From Bacillus vallismortis (GTDB lineage Bacteria > Bacillota > Bacilli > Bacillales > Bacillaceae), in assembly GCF_040784915.1 (NCBI RefSeq), contig NZ_CP160797.1, positions 3,214,137 to 3,278,136 of the forward strand: a stretch of DNA of 64,000 bases. The letters run 5' to 3'. How positions within the stretch are numbered: the first letter of the stretch is position 1; each line of letters starts with the position of its first letter. This document shows positions 1 to 6,898 of this stretch, piece by piece. The translations under genes were made by a program, and so were the position numbers. A model generated the notes under the pieces. That model was not told where the DNA came from, made no database searches, and saw only the letters and a list, made by a program, of their open reading frames with translations.

Positions 1-128
1 ATATCTAAAGCTTCTTCATAATCACCATCTTTTAAAGAGGCCAGTAATAGATCAGCCATACTTTCAACTGAATCTGATTTTCGTTTTGCGACTTCTACAT
101 CGGATTTCAAGAATTGATTGAGTTTCAT
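1..128 (-). CDS. Hypothetical prophage protein, 3' end outside window
   Basis: An open frame starts with ATG at 128 and runs off the left edge, giving 42 residues beginning [17 protein letters not shown]. The ATG overlaps the TGA stop of the upstream XRE gene (ATGA arrangement), so the two are probably translationally coupled. The visible part is charged and helical, without a recognisable domain. It lies in the leftward early transcript of the integrated element. Function unknown. Confidence 0.6.
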   Translation of the reverse strand, partial: MKLNQFLKSDVEVAKRKSDSVESMADLLLASLKDGDYEEALD

Positions 129-694
129 ACGAGCATAGCCTGCCTTTCCTCTTGTTTTGACATTGCAACTTGATCCATTAACGCTTTTCGTGTCCACTTT
201 TCTGCAAGCTCCTGCATCTTTAGACCATGACTTCTAGATAAGGCATAGAAGAGAGTATCAATAGCCGGTCCGAGATCAAGAATCTCTTTAAGATCACCCA
301 TGGGGAGAGCCTCGACACGGCCGGGCCGTTCGTTTGCCAACCAGAGTGCAATGTTCTCTGCAGCATCAAGTGATTCTTTTGTCTGTTTCATGAAATTGAT
401 TAAAGCCTTGCTGGGGCTTACATTCAAAGCCGGATCGACTGGCGCTGTCGCCCTTGGATGGAGCCGGAACAAGTAATGCACAAGATCAATGTGTTCATAT
501 GCTCCGCATACCTCAAACCACTTTATACAGAGTTCAGGCGTTAGTGTGCTCAGGCCCTTTTCTACATTTGAAACATACTGCTGATCTTTTCCGCCGAGTA
601 GTTGCCCCAGCTGATATTGCGTGAATCCTATTGCCTTTCTAACTTCACGCATAATATTTGGTAAATTATCGAGTTTATACGGGTTGTTCGACAT
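125..694 (-). CDS. XRE-family helix-turn-helix regulator of the integrated element
   Basis: The 189-residue protein has an N-terminal XRE/Cro-type HTH at about residues 13-65 ([20 protein letters not shown], then YVSNVEKG as recognition region) and a C-terminal helical region without a known domain. The frame is open further upstream, but I chose the ATG at 694 because GGAGGAG stands just before it and the extra upstream residues would run through the operator-like palindromes. It is the first visible gene downstream of the antirepressor, separated by about 140 bp of regulatory-looking DNA. It may regulate itself through the two palindromes at 777-830 (inference). DNA-binding regulator is secure; its role in the lysis-lysogeny choice is not. 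Confidence 0.8.
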   Translation of the reverse strand: MSNNPYKLDNLPNIMREVRKAIGFTQYQLGQLLGGKDQQYVSNVEKGLSTLTPELCIKWFEVCGAYEHIDLVHYLFRLHPRATAPVDPALNVSPSKALINFMKQTKESLDAAENIALWLANERPGRVEALPMGDLKEILDLGPAIDTLFYALSRSHGLKMQELAEKWTRKALMDQVAMSKQEERQAMLV

Positions 695-757
695 ATGTTC
701 TCCTCCTGTTTCACGGGGAATTATTTGGTAAAATTTAATTAATAAAGGGTTGTCCCT

Positions 758-830
758 TTGCCATAACGGCAATTTCAATCTCCCCAAAATTGTGGAGATT
801 AGTAACTCACTCCTCAAAGTTGTGGAGTGA
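758..830. promoter_or_regulatory. Operator-like palindromes, set 1 (plus a 15-bp inverted repeat)
   Basis: Two 24-bp near-perfect palindromes occupy 777-800 and 807-830, each of the form CTCCNCAA-N2-TTGTGGAG, with centres 30 bp apart (about three helical turns). A further inverted repeat, TTGCC-N5-GGCAA, lies at 758-772. They sit between the antirepressor stop and the start of the XRE gene at 694, where a promoter for that gene would be expected. I could not settle the -35/-10 boxes. A binding site for a dimeric repressor is the natural reading; which protein binds is inference. Confidence 0.6.
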
Positions 831-836
831 AGGCGA

Positions 837-1610
837 TTAAGCCGATTGAGATGACATGAATTTATTTACAAAATAAATCTGACCTTTACCGGTTACCTTT
901 GGTGTGCGTGTGGTCCTAATAGAACCGTCAAGATTGCTTACAGTTCTTTTCTTGATTTCAAACAGGCCCATATCCATACTGCGTTGAGTTGGAAGATTAA
1001 ATGACTCACCTTTTTTGCGAATCAGATACCCATTGTCACGCAACCATTGAAATAATTTGTTCGGCCCGATATCTACACCGTTTTGCTGGATGATTTTCGC
1101 TAATTCACCAACAAGCACAGAGGACTCGGACGATTCAACCGCCTCAGCGAAAATCACTTTCGGTTTCATGGTTTCAATTTGTTTGCTTTGCTCTTTCATA
1201 GTGTGAAGAGTTGTTTTGAAAAGCAGCTTTGTGTTTTCATCAGCTTGCGGCAAGTATGTTTGGATGAATAACTCGTCATTTGCAACGTAGCCGCCCGTTT
1301 TTCTGATTGTCGGGATGACTTCATGAGTGATCCACCTTTTGAATTGTTTAGCCTCTGGTTTGTTACTAGTTAAAATAAGTGAATACAAACCAGCTTCATT
1401 GACAACAGTTGTTTTTTGATTACGACCTAATGAATCGGTGAGGTAAACTTTACTTACCTCGTCTTCGTCGAGCCGGGACACCGCTACTTTGTGATTTGAA
1501 TGATTTAGTACATTGCAGACATCCTTTGCGACAAACCAAGGTTGTCCATCTTGTAAAACTGTTCTTACTTGCTGATCTTGATAGTTGAATACTTTTGGTA
1601 ATTGATTCAT
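837..1610 (-). CDS. Phage antirepressor, BRO-N and KilAC domains
   Basis: The 257-residue protein starts like a BRO-family N-terminal domain (residues about 5-110: [56 protein letters not shown]) and ends with a KilAC/ANT-type DNA-binding region (about 125-250, including [20 protein letters not shown]). Such antirepressors counteract the lysogenic repressor or bind DNA in temperate phages of Firmicutes. The start has a perfect AAGGAGG seven bases upstream. It belongs to a leftward gene cluster with a small HTH protein and an XRE regulator. Family assignment is firm; the repressor it opposes is probably the product of 2270-2653, by position only. Confidence 0.9.
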   Translation of the reverse strand: MNQLPKVFNYQDQQVRTVLQDGQPWFVAKDVCNVLNHSNHKVAVSRLDEDEVSKVYLTDSLGRNQKTTVVNEAGLYSLILTSNKPEAKQFKRWITHEVIPTIRKTGGYVANDELFIQTYLPQADENTKLLFKTTLHTMKEQSKQIETMKPKVIFAEAVESSESSVLVGELAKIIQQNGVDIGPNKLFQWLRDNGYLIRKKGESFNLPTQRSMDMGLFEIKKRTVSNLDGSIRTTRTPKVTGKGQIYFVNKFMSSQSA

Positions 1611-1675
1611 TCGTGAACCTCCTTAATAGATTTTGTCATTCACTAAACGGAAACTTTCGTTCAGCAGGTCCTTTG

Positions 1676-1867
1676 CTATTGCGCTTGTTTCATACTGGCT
1701 TGCTCCTGAGCTTCTCTCCACGCCTCAATAGTTTGTTTTGTAAAAAGAATGCGTCTGCCTACTCGGAAGTGAGGTATTTGCTTTTCACGAACCATTGTAT
1801 AGATCGTGTCGTGGTGAACCCCGAGGTAGTCAGCGACTTCCTGAACGTACATTGTGTTGCGAGTCAT
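1676..1867 (-). CDS. Small excisionase-like helix-turn-helix protein
   Basis: The 63-residue protein matches the MerR-like HTH_17/excisionase fold: a first helix with VQEVADYLGVHHDTIYTMV, then the wing segment IPHFRVGRRILFTKQTIEAW. Proteins of this family serve as excisionases (recombination directionality factors) or as small regulators in mobile elements. It lies between the antirepressor and an XRE regulator, all leftward, and so would be expressed with early lytic or excision genes. An excisionase partner for the integrase at 4459-5685 is possible but the excisionase gene could also lie elsewhere. Confidence 0.75.
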   Translation of the reverse strand: MTRNTMYVQEVADYLGVHHDTIYTMVREKQIPHFRVGRRILFTKQTIEAWREAQEQASMKQAQ

Positions 1868-1878
1868 TTTTTAACCTC

Positions 1879-2106
1879 CTATGCTGTGTTTGTTGTTTGA
1901 GTTTCTTGGACTTTTAAATTTAAAAAAAGTTCGTTTATATCACGTCCAAGTTTTTCAGATAGCTTAAATGCAATAGGCAATGTAGGATTTGATACCCCGT
2001 TCTCCCAGTTGCTTATTGTTGTCTTTTTGCAATTTAAAATCAAAGCTAATTCATCCTGGGTATAGCCCTTTGCCTTTCTAGCTAAAATCAAATTTTGGTT
2101 TTTCAT
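1879..2106 (-). CDS. Cro-like XRE regulator
   Basis: The 75-residue protein consists almost entirely of an XRE HTH domain (ILARKAKGYTQDELALILNC, KKTTISNWENGVSNPTLPI). The frame extends 24 codons further upstream, but the ATG at 2106 is preceded at good distance by AGGTGG, and the longer version would read through the operator region. It is the first gene of the leftward transcript and is divergent from the XRE repressor at 2270, the classical cro/cI arrangement of temperate phages. I infer a Cro-like role from size and position; no target has been shown. Confidence 0.8.
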   Translation of the reverse strand: MKNQNLILARKAKGYTQDELALILNCKKTTISNWENGVSNPTLPIAFKLSEKLGRDINELFLNLKVQETQTTNTA

Positions 2107-2269
2107 TATTTCACCACCTGAAATCCAAGTTTGTTGAACTGTTAAGCTTAGTATAAATCCAACTTTCTTGGATGTCAACCTAAAAGTTTGATTTTTTTGG
2201 ACTTATATTTATTTTACATTATATTGATGTACAATATATTTGAACTTATGTGATAGGTTGTGGTAGATA
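2107..2269. promoter_or_regulatory. Divergent switch region with TCCAA/TTGGA operators, set 2
   Basis: This 163-bp AT-rich stretch separates the leftward Cro-like gene from the rightward repressor gene. It contains the inverted repeat ATCCAA-N5-TTGGAT at 2157-2173, a half-conserved copy at 2123-2139 and further half sites such as TTGGACTT near 2198. The arrangement fits an operator region shared by two opposed repressors. The exact promoters are uncertain; TATAAA-like and ACAATATAT-like boxes are present. Confidence 0.6.
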
Positions 2270-2653
2270 ATGCTTCCTAAAAGATTAAAACAACGGAGAA
2301 AAGATTTGGGTTTAACTCAAACCCAACTGGCAGAAAAAGTTAACACAAAGAAAACTACAATCTCAAACTATGAGACTGGATACAGCACTCCTTCTAATGA
2401 AATGCTTAGTGATTTAGCAGACGCTTTACAAACTACAGCAGATTATTTACTTGGAAGAACGGATAATGATTCAATGACCATTAACACTCCGGTTTCTCCA
2501 GACCTCATTAATGATCCGGATCTGCAAATTGCCTTTAAAGAAGCAGCGGACTTTTCTGAGGAAGCTCGTAGACAAACTATTGATTTTATCAACTACCTAA
2601 AAGAGAAAGAAAAAGCAAAAGGACGTAAAATTCCAAATTCGCCTGATGAGTAA
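2270..2653 (+). CDS. Lysogenic repressor candidate, XRE family
   Basis: The 127-residue protein has an N-terminal XRE HTH at about residues 4-60 (LKQRRKDLGLTQTQLAEKVN, KKTTISNYETGYSTPSNEML) followed by ALQTTADYLLGRTD, the usual end of this domain in Bacillus repressors of the Xre/ImmR type, and a charged helical tail that could mediate oligomerisation. It is divergent from the antirepressor cluster and upstream of the lipoprotein-ImmA-integrase genes. An ImmA-like protease is encoded nearby, so removal of this repressor by proteolysis, as for ImmR in ICEBs1, is plausible but inferred. No LexA-type self-cleavage domain is present. Confidence 0.8.
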   Translation: MLPKRLKQRRKDLGLTQTQLAEKVNTKKTTISNYETGYSTPSNEMLSDLADALQTTADYLLGRTDNDSMTINTPVSPDLINDPDLQIAFKEAADFSEEARRQTIDFINYLKEKEKAKGRKIPNSPDE

Positions 2654-2741
2654 ACAGAAGCAAAAAATAATTACATAACAAACACATTAATCTTTATTTA
2701 TTATTATTGTTTTGTTTAGTTTAATTAATGCTGAACACTTC

Positions 2742-2843
2742 ACCTCAAAATTTGAGGTAAACTATTCAGTTGAAAGGATTTCAACCTCAAAAATTGAGGT
2801 GATCTTTGAGGTTATATTCTCTTTCAACCGCAAATTTTGAGGT
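2742..2843. promoter_or_regulatory. Three phased ACCTCAA/TTGAGGT palindromes, set 3
   Basis: Three 17-bp palindromes of the form ACCNCAA-N3-TTGAGGT lie at 2742-2758, 2784-2800 and 2827-2843. Their centres are 42 and 43 bp apart, close to four helical turns, and an extra half site TTTGAGGT occurs at 2805-2812. None is followed by a T-run, so they are not terminators. They occupy the 329-bp gene-free space upstream of the lipoprotein gene; the rest of that space is AT-rich with no other feature that I can name. Cooperative repressor binding on one DNA face, possibly with looping, is the simplest model. Confidence 0.65.
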
Positions 2844-2982
2844 GATCAGTTAAGTGAATTCACCATCTTATCCCCGTTAATTTTATGAATCTATTAACAT
2901 TTTTGGCAAAATCCTCTTGAAATTTTGCTGAATTTGGTCGATTATTAATAGGTATTCTAATTTATGAACTGGGGGAATTAAG

Positions 2983-3504
2983 TTGAAAAAGTGGTTCTTA
3001 TTATTCATGTCTTTTGGACTAGCATTAGCATTGGCAGCATGTAGCTCTACGGATGATGTCTCTACAGGGAGCAGTGATTCAAAAGACAAAAAAACTGAAG
3101 AGACTAAAGATGATGGCTCTAAAAAAGTCGATGCGAGCAAACAATCTGCTGAAGCTCTGGGAATGAAAGTTAACTTGGGCGATGTAAAGATCATGAAAGA
3201 CAAGATAAACGTTGGAATAAACATTGAAAATACTACTGATAAGGTTCTAAATTTTTATCCAGACCAAGGAAATGCAGTTATCGGTAGCATGCAATTATCT
3301 GCAAATATGTTCTTAACTGATGGAGAAGTTGGCGGTGATGTTCAAGGCGGCGTTAAACAAGAAGGAGTTCTTGAGTTTTCAGCTCCAGATGGTAAAGAAA
3401 TTGATGTTGATAGCGTTAAAGAAATTAAATTAAACTTCGGTGATGTTACAACTGATGACTTCATGAATAACAAAGCAGTTTCAATCACAGTACCAGTTAA
3501 GTAA
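2983..3504 (+). CDS. Phage-encoded lipoprotein, candidate superinfection exclusion protein
   Basis: The 173-residue protein begins with a lipoprotein signal peptide (MKKWFLLFMSFGLALALAAC, lipobox LAAC, Cys20), then a low-complexity Ser/Asp/Lys linker to about residue 50 and a C-terminal beta-rich domain of the DUF4352/immunoprotective type. The start codon is TTG at 2983 behind GGGGGAA. It lies between repressor and integrase and is followed 11 bp later by a small membrane protein. In phages of lactic acid bacteria, lipoproteins encoded in the same place (Ltp of TP-J34) block DNA entry of related phages, so a similar role is a reasonable inference. Lipoprotein call firm; function unproven. 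Confidence 0.8.
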   Translation: MKKWFLLFMSFGLALALAACSSTDDVSTGSSDSKDKKTEETKDDGSKKVDASKQSAEALGMKVNLGDVKIMKDKINVGINIENTTDKVLNFYPDQGNAVIGSMQLSANMFLTDGEVGGDVQGGVKQEGVLEFSAPDGKEIDVDSVKEIKLNFGDVTTDDFMNNKAVSITVPVK

Positions 3505-3515
3505 GGAGATTTGAA

Positions 3516-3863
3516 ATGAAAAGAACAACTGAATTTGTTTTAGGTCTGATTGGTGGAATTTTTGGGTTTATTGGAGCTTTTTTGGCGTTAATTGTTGGTG
3601 GCCTTGACGCCTCTTTTAATTCATCTGGCACAAGCGATATTATCGGTTTAGGTTGGGGTGCTATCTTCCTCTCCATCCTTGGTATTGTTGCTTCTGTAAT
3701 TGTTAGAAAGAAAGGAAAACTAGGTGGGATTTTACTCATCATTTCCGGTGTCGGTGGTCTGATTTGTATCTCTTTATTCTACTTACTGCCTGCTGTACTT
3801 CTTATTATCCCTGGAATCATGGGACTCGTTAGAAAAGACAAATCTCAGACAACAGCAGCGTAA
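3516..3863 (+). CDS. DUF4064-like small membrane protein
   Basis: The 115-residue protein has three to four hydrophobic segments (about residues 7-30, 44-63, 68-86, 89-106) with glycine-rich turns and a short basic C-terminus, matching the DUF4064 pattern. It follows the lipoprotein by 11 bp, starts behind AAGGAGATTTGAA, and is closed by a hairpin terminator at 3868. The pair forms a two-gene cassette inside the lysogeny module and probably acts at the cytoplasmic membrane together with the lipoprotein. Function unknown. Confidence 0.75.
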   Translation: MKRTTEFVLGLIGGIFGFIGAFLALIVGGLDASFNSSGTSDIIGLGWGAIFLSILGIVASVIVRKKGKLGGILLIISGVGGLICISLFYLLPAVLLIIPGIMGLVRKDKSQTTAA

Positions 3864-3867
3864 CGAA

Positions 3868-3890
3868 GAGCCCTTCAGAGGGCTTTTCTT
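3868..3890 (+). terminator. Intrinsic terminator after the lipoprotein/membrane protein pair
   Basis: AGAGCCC and GGGCTTT arms enclose a short loop and are followed by TTTCTTT. It separates the two-gene cassette from the ImmA-like gene downstream. Confidence 0.65.
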
Positions 3891-3934
3891 TCACACTAAA
3901 AACAGAACATACATTCCCATCAGGTGGTGCTACT

Positions 3935-4441
3935 ATGACAATTCAGTTATCTCATCTAGAAGAAGAAGTAAAGAAGATTTATACAAAATTGAATATGCTT
4001 ACTCCTGAAGAGGTTGACATGGAACGGATTGCGGCTGCTTTTCAGATTTGGATTCACTATGAAAGAAAAGGCAGCAGCATGTTTTGTATAAATGGTCTTT
4101 ATAGCATGGTTTTGGATTCAAGTGCTTCTCGTCAACAGCAATGGGAGGACTTTGTTCATGAACTCGGGCATGTGATTAAACATTGCGGAAACCAATTCAA
4201 TATGAATCGTATGTTCCGCCAACTGCAAGAGTACCAAGCTAATAGTTTCATGTATCACTTTTGTGTACCGACGTTCATGCTCGAAAAGATTTCGTTGCCG
4301 CGCATGCAATCAGAGGCTATAAAGTTAATTGGGGATACCTTTAACGTCACATATCCTTTCGCAGCTAAACGGCTTGAAATGTACAAAAGAAAACAGTTTT
4401 CTATTCTCTGGCATCAAAAGCTCTATCAACTAAATTATTAG
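3935..4441 (+). CDS. ImmA/IrrE-family metallopeptidase
   Basis: The 168-residue protein contains the zinc-peptidase motif HELGH at residues 75-79 within DFVHELGHVIKHCGNQ and a downstream segment with QLQEYQANSFMYHFCVP, in which E supplies the third ligand in this family. ImmA of ICEBs1 cleaves the repressor ImmR to release the element; homologues accompany XRE repressors in many Gram-positive phages. Here it is upstream of the integrase by 17 bp, in the same orientation, and shares the element with the repressor at 2270. Role as anti-repressor protease is inferred from family and location. Confidence 0.88.
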   Translation: MTIQLSHLEEEVKKIYTKLNMLTPEEVDMERIAAAFQIWIHYERKGSSMFCINGLYSMVLDSSASRQQQWEDFVHELGHVIKHCGNQFNMNRMFRQLQEYQANSFMYHFCVPTFMLEKISLPRMQSEAIKLIGDTFNVTYPFAAKRLEMYKRKQFSILWHQKLYQLNY

Positions 4442-4458
4442 AACAAGGAGGTAGCCAC

Positions 4459-5685
4459 ATGGCTAGTATTGAAAGACGCAGTGAAAAATCTTTTAGGTTA
4501 ATTGTCGAAAATGGTTATGACGCAAACGGAAAAAGGGATAGAAGAAAGAAATCGATTCGTATCGAAGATCCAAAAATATTAAAGTCTAAACGGAAATTAC
4601 AGGAGTACCTCGAGGATCAGCTGCACCGTTTCAGAATTGAAGTAGAGGCTGGCGAGTATATTGCTCCTGAAAAAGCTACATTCGAATCATTTGCAGGGAA
4701 ATGGGTTGAAAAGAAACTCTTTAATAAAAGTGGAAAACCTTACTCTTATAAAGCATCCGAAAAATACTCAACTCACTTACACAACCACATCCTCCCTGCA
4801 TTTGGACATAAACAAATAGATAAAATAAAAACCTTACACATTGTTGATTTTATAGATGATTTATCTAAAGATGGGGCTCGAAAAGATGGAAAGTCTGGCG
4901 GGCTTGGTGATAGAACGATTCTTGATGTATTTCAAACGTTACAGGCAATCTTCAAGACAGCCACAGAAGAATGGAAACTCATTAAAGACAATCCTATGGA
5001 GGGATTAAGTCAGCCACATGTGGAACCAAAAGAAATGCAATATTTTCAGACTGATGAAGCAGAAGAATGTATCCGGGTTTTATACGAAATTGATATAAAA
5101 TGGCGTTTGTACTTTTTGGGTGCAATGATCGGCGGTTTACGGCGTGGTGAAGGACTTGCCTTTCAATGGCACTTGGATGTGGATTGGAACAGAGGCGGCT
5201 TCTATGTAAATCGCTCAATCTCTAAAACAGTCAACGGACAGCCGCTTGTAAAAGCACCTAAATCTCGCAGCTCAAAACGTTTTGTTAAAATGCCAGATTT
5301 CTATATGGAGGATTTAGCAAAGTATTATCGCATGTGGAAGAAGGAAAAACTTATGCTCGGTGATGCCTGGGAAGGTGAGGACAATCAATACATCTTTCAT
5401 AATGGAATAGGAAAGCCATATTACTACACTACCCCCACTGCAAAGTGGGCAAAAATAAAAAAGAAGTATGGACTAAAAGATATTAGGCTCCATGATCTGC
5501 GGCATACGATGGTGGCTATCCTTATAGAAGCCGGTGAAAATATGAGTGCAATTCAAAAACGTGCCGGTCACGCAAGTAGAAGAATAACATCTGATATTTA
5601 CGGCCATGTTACCGAAAAACTTGAAAATGAGACAGCTCAATATTTTGATCAATTTAATCCTAATTTGAAGGTGAAAAGCAACTAA
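4459..5685 (+). CDS. Tyrosine recombinase (phage integrase)
   Basis: This 408-residue protein shows the three-part layout of Gram-positive integrases: an N-terminal arm-binding domain (about 1-65), a SAM-like core-binding domain (about 72-180) and a catalytic domain (about 195-390). Catalytic residues are visible: R228 in GGLRRGEG, H345 and R348 in LHDLRH, H371 in RAGHAS and the nucleophile Y381 in DIYGHV. AAGGAGG precedes the ATG. The gene ends about 110 bp from the 3' end of tRNA-Ala, which is the expected target site. The protein is full length with all catalytic residues intact, so the recombinase is probably functional. Confidence 0.95.
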   Translation: MASIERRSEKSFRLIVENGYDANGKRDRRKKSIRIEDPKILKSKRKLQEYLEDQLHRFRIEVEAGEYIAPEKATFESFAGKWVEKKLFNKSGKPYSYKASEKYSTHLHNHILPAFGHKQIDKIKTLHIVDFIDDLSKDGARKDGKSGGLGDRTILDVFQTLQAIFKTATEEWKLIKDNPMEGLSQPHVEPKEMQYFQTDEAEECIRVLYEIDIKWRLYFLGAMIGGLRRGEGLAFQWHLDVDWNRGGFYVNRSISKTVNGQPLVKAPKSRSSKRFVKMPDFYMEDLAKYYRMWKKEKLMLGDAWEGEDNQYIFHNGIGKPYYYTTPTAKWAKIKKKYGLKDIRLHDLRHTMVAILIEAGENMSAIQKRAGHASRRITSDIYGHVTEKLENETAQYFDQFNPNLKVKSN

Positions 5686-5763
5686 ATGACCCCAAAATAA
5701 AATTTTGGTCCCCAATTTGTCCCCAATTGCTTTTTTGGGTAATTGGCTCTGTTCCTGACAAAC

Positions 5764-5791
5764 AAAAAAACCCTTATAGAATAAGGGTTCA
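5764..5791 (-). terminator. Terminator of tRNA-Ala
   Basis: On the minus strand, AACCCTTA and TAAGGGTT pair around a five-base loop, followed by TTTTTG, just beyond the tRNA 3' end. If integration occurred inside the tRNA gene, this terminator was brought in by the element. Confidence 0.75.
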
Positions 5792-5797
5792 AAGGTA

Positions 5798-5835
5798 TGG
5801 AGCCAAGGGGGCTCGAACCCCTGACCTCTACACTG
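5798..5835. other. Probable attachment site (att) in the tRNA-Ala 3' half
   Basis: Tyrosine integrases of this class commonly recombine within the 3' part of tRNA genes and restore the gene. The integrase lies directly outside this 3' end and the tRNA is intact, so the crossover core should lie in or near this interval. A direct repeat of the core should mark the other end of the element, which is left of the window. The exact core cannot be read from one end alone. Confidence 0.5.
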
Positions 5836-5870
5836 CCAGTGTAGCGCTCTCCCAGCTGAGCTATGGCCCC
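5798..5870 (-). tRNA. trnSL-Ala1: tRNA-Ala (anticodon GGC)
   Basis: The 73-nt minus-strand sequence folds as a cloverleaf: acceptor GGGGCCA pairs with TGGCTCC, the D-arm is GCTCAGCTGGGAGAGC, the anticodon stem-loop carries GGC in the loop TGGCAGT, and the T-arm contains GGTTCGAGCC. The CCA end is not encoded. The anticodon reads GCC and GCU alanine codons. Its position next to uppP/yubB matches the single tRNA-Ala (trnSL) of B. subtilis 168 as I remember it. Its 3' end faces the integrase gene. Confidence 0.93.
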
Positions 5871-5888
5871 GTATGTAACGTCATATTT

Positions 5889-5917
5889 ATTATAGATGAT
5901 TTTTTTTTGAAAAACAA
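5889..5917 (-). promoter_or_regulatory. Sigma-A promoter of tRNA-Ala
   Basis: On the minus strand TTGTTT and TATAAT are separated by exactly 17 bp, with the -10 box about 20 bp upstream of the tRNA 5' end. Confidence 0.75.
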
Positions 5918-5940
5918 GCTGTTCCCTCTTGAAATGTCAG

Positions 5941-5973
5941 AAAAAATAAGGCTCCGGAAGAGCCTTATTTTTG
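5941..5973 (-). terminator. Terminator of uppP, bidirectional in form
   Basis: AAATAAGGCTC and GAGCCTTATTT arms form an 11-bp stem with T-runs on both strands, immediately after the uppP stop. Confidence 0.85.
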
Positions 5974-5976
5974 GGT

Positions 5977-6807
5977 TTACATCATGATTAAAAGTAAAAT
6001 CACACCGAGGATGATTCGGTAGATTGCAAAGGGGACGAGTTTGATTTTGTTAATCAGTTTTAAGAAGAAACGGACGACAAACAGCGCGACAACAAAGGCG
6101 CAGATAAAGCCGACGATGAAAAACGGCAACAGATCCGAGCTTAAACTGTCCCAGTGCTTCACAAGGCTTAAAAAACTTGCTCCCATCATGATCGGCATCG
6201 CCATAATAAACGTAAAGTCGGCTGCCGCGCGATGGTTCAATCCAAGAATAACGCCTCCGGAAATGGTTGAACCGGAACGCGAGAAACCCGGCCACAGGGC
6301 AAGACATTGAAATAAGCCGACTCCTATCGCCTGCTTATAGGAAATGCGGTCGAGGGTGTCTGTTGCAACTTTCCGTTTATTCACCCAATCAGCAAAAAGC
6401 ATCAGGACTGCCCCGGCGATTAAACCCACGGCTACAGTTTGAACAGAAAATAAATATTCATCAATGTAATCCTCAAACAAAAAGCCGAGAACAGCTGCAG
6501 GCACAAGTCCGACTGCAATTTGTGCAATGCTTAATTTATGTCCCTGCTTCTGGTCGCTGGTAATATTCTTTTTCAGGCCGAGCAAATTCAAAATCCGGTC
6601 TTTAAACACGATGGCCACTGCTAAAATAGAACCAAGCTGAATCACCACTTTGAATGAGTTGGCAGCTTCTTCTGACATCAGATTGCTTGATTTAAGCCAG
6701 ATATCGTCTACTATGATCATATGTCCTGTCGAAGAAACCGGCGCGTACTCTGTTAACCCTTCTACGATCCCTAAGATGGCAGCTACAAACAATTCCCATA
6801 GAGTCAT
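5977..6807 (-). CDS. uppP: Undecaprenyl-diphosphatase UppP (BacA family)
   Basis: The 276-residue membrane protein dephosphorylates undecaprenyl pyrophosphate at the outer face of the membrane to recycle the lipid carrier for peptidoglycan synthesis; overproduction gives bacitracin resistance. The family signatures are present: EGLTEYAPVSSTGHMIIV near the N-terminus and GFSRSGSTISGG in the second half, with about eight hydrophobic segments. I chose the ATG at 6807 (MTLWELF) behind GGGGAGA; a longer frame starts eight codons earlier without a suitable ribosome site. This is yubB of 168. It lies downstream of yubA in the same direction. Confidence 0.93.
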   Translation of the reverse strand: MTLWELFVAAILGIVEGLTEYAPVSSTGHMIIVDDIWLKSSNLMSEEAANSFKVVIQLGSILAVAIVFKDRILNLLGLKKNITSDQKQGHKLSIAQIAVGLVPAAVLGFLFEDYIDEYLFSVQTVAVGLIAGAVLMLFADWVNKRKVATDTLDRISYKQAIGVGLFQCLALWPGFSRSGSTISGGVILGLNHRAAADFTFIMAMPIMMGASFLSLVKHWDSLSSDLLPFFIVGFICAFVVALFVVRFFLKLINKIKLVPFAIYRIILGVILLLIMM

Positions 6808-6847
6808 GATTTGATTCTCCCCATTAGACATTTATTTTTTTACATAA

Positions 6848-6875
6848 CGGGAGCTTTCCATAAATGGAAAGCCCG
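6848..6875. other. Intergenic hairpin between yubA and uppP
   Basis: GCTTTCCA and TGGAAAGC form an 8-bp perfect stem around TAAA, extended by a further CGG/CCG pairing across a small bulge. There is no T-run on either strand, so it is not a standard terminator; it may be a processing or stability element between the two genes. Confidence 0.45.
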
Positions 6876-6898
6876 TCTTATATAACTATAAACGAAAA

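Noticed and set aside
1595-1900. 101-codon plus-strand frame over the small HTH gene
   Set aside because: It is antisense to two well-supported genes with good ribosome sites and has no recognisable protein pattern.
2742-2843. Palindromes read as terminators or as a CRISPR array
   Set aside because: No T-runs follow, the repeats are palindromic operators of 17 bp rather than long direct repeats, and no cas genes are near.
2883-3224. 113-codon minus-strand frame opposite the lipoprotein gene
   Set aside because: It is the shadow of a clear lipoprotein gene and has no ribosome site.
5727-5987. 86-codon frame across the tRNA-Ala
   Set aside because: It runs antisense through the tRNA and two terminators.
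6041-6563. Plus- and minus-strand frames inside uppP
   Set aside because: Overlap of a conserved membrane protein gene; composition reflects the real frame.
6848-6875. Hairpin between yubA and uppP read as a riboswitch or terminator
   Set aside because: It is a simple stem without a T-run or any conserved aptamer pattern.
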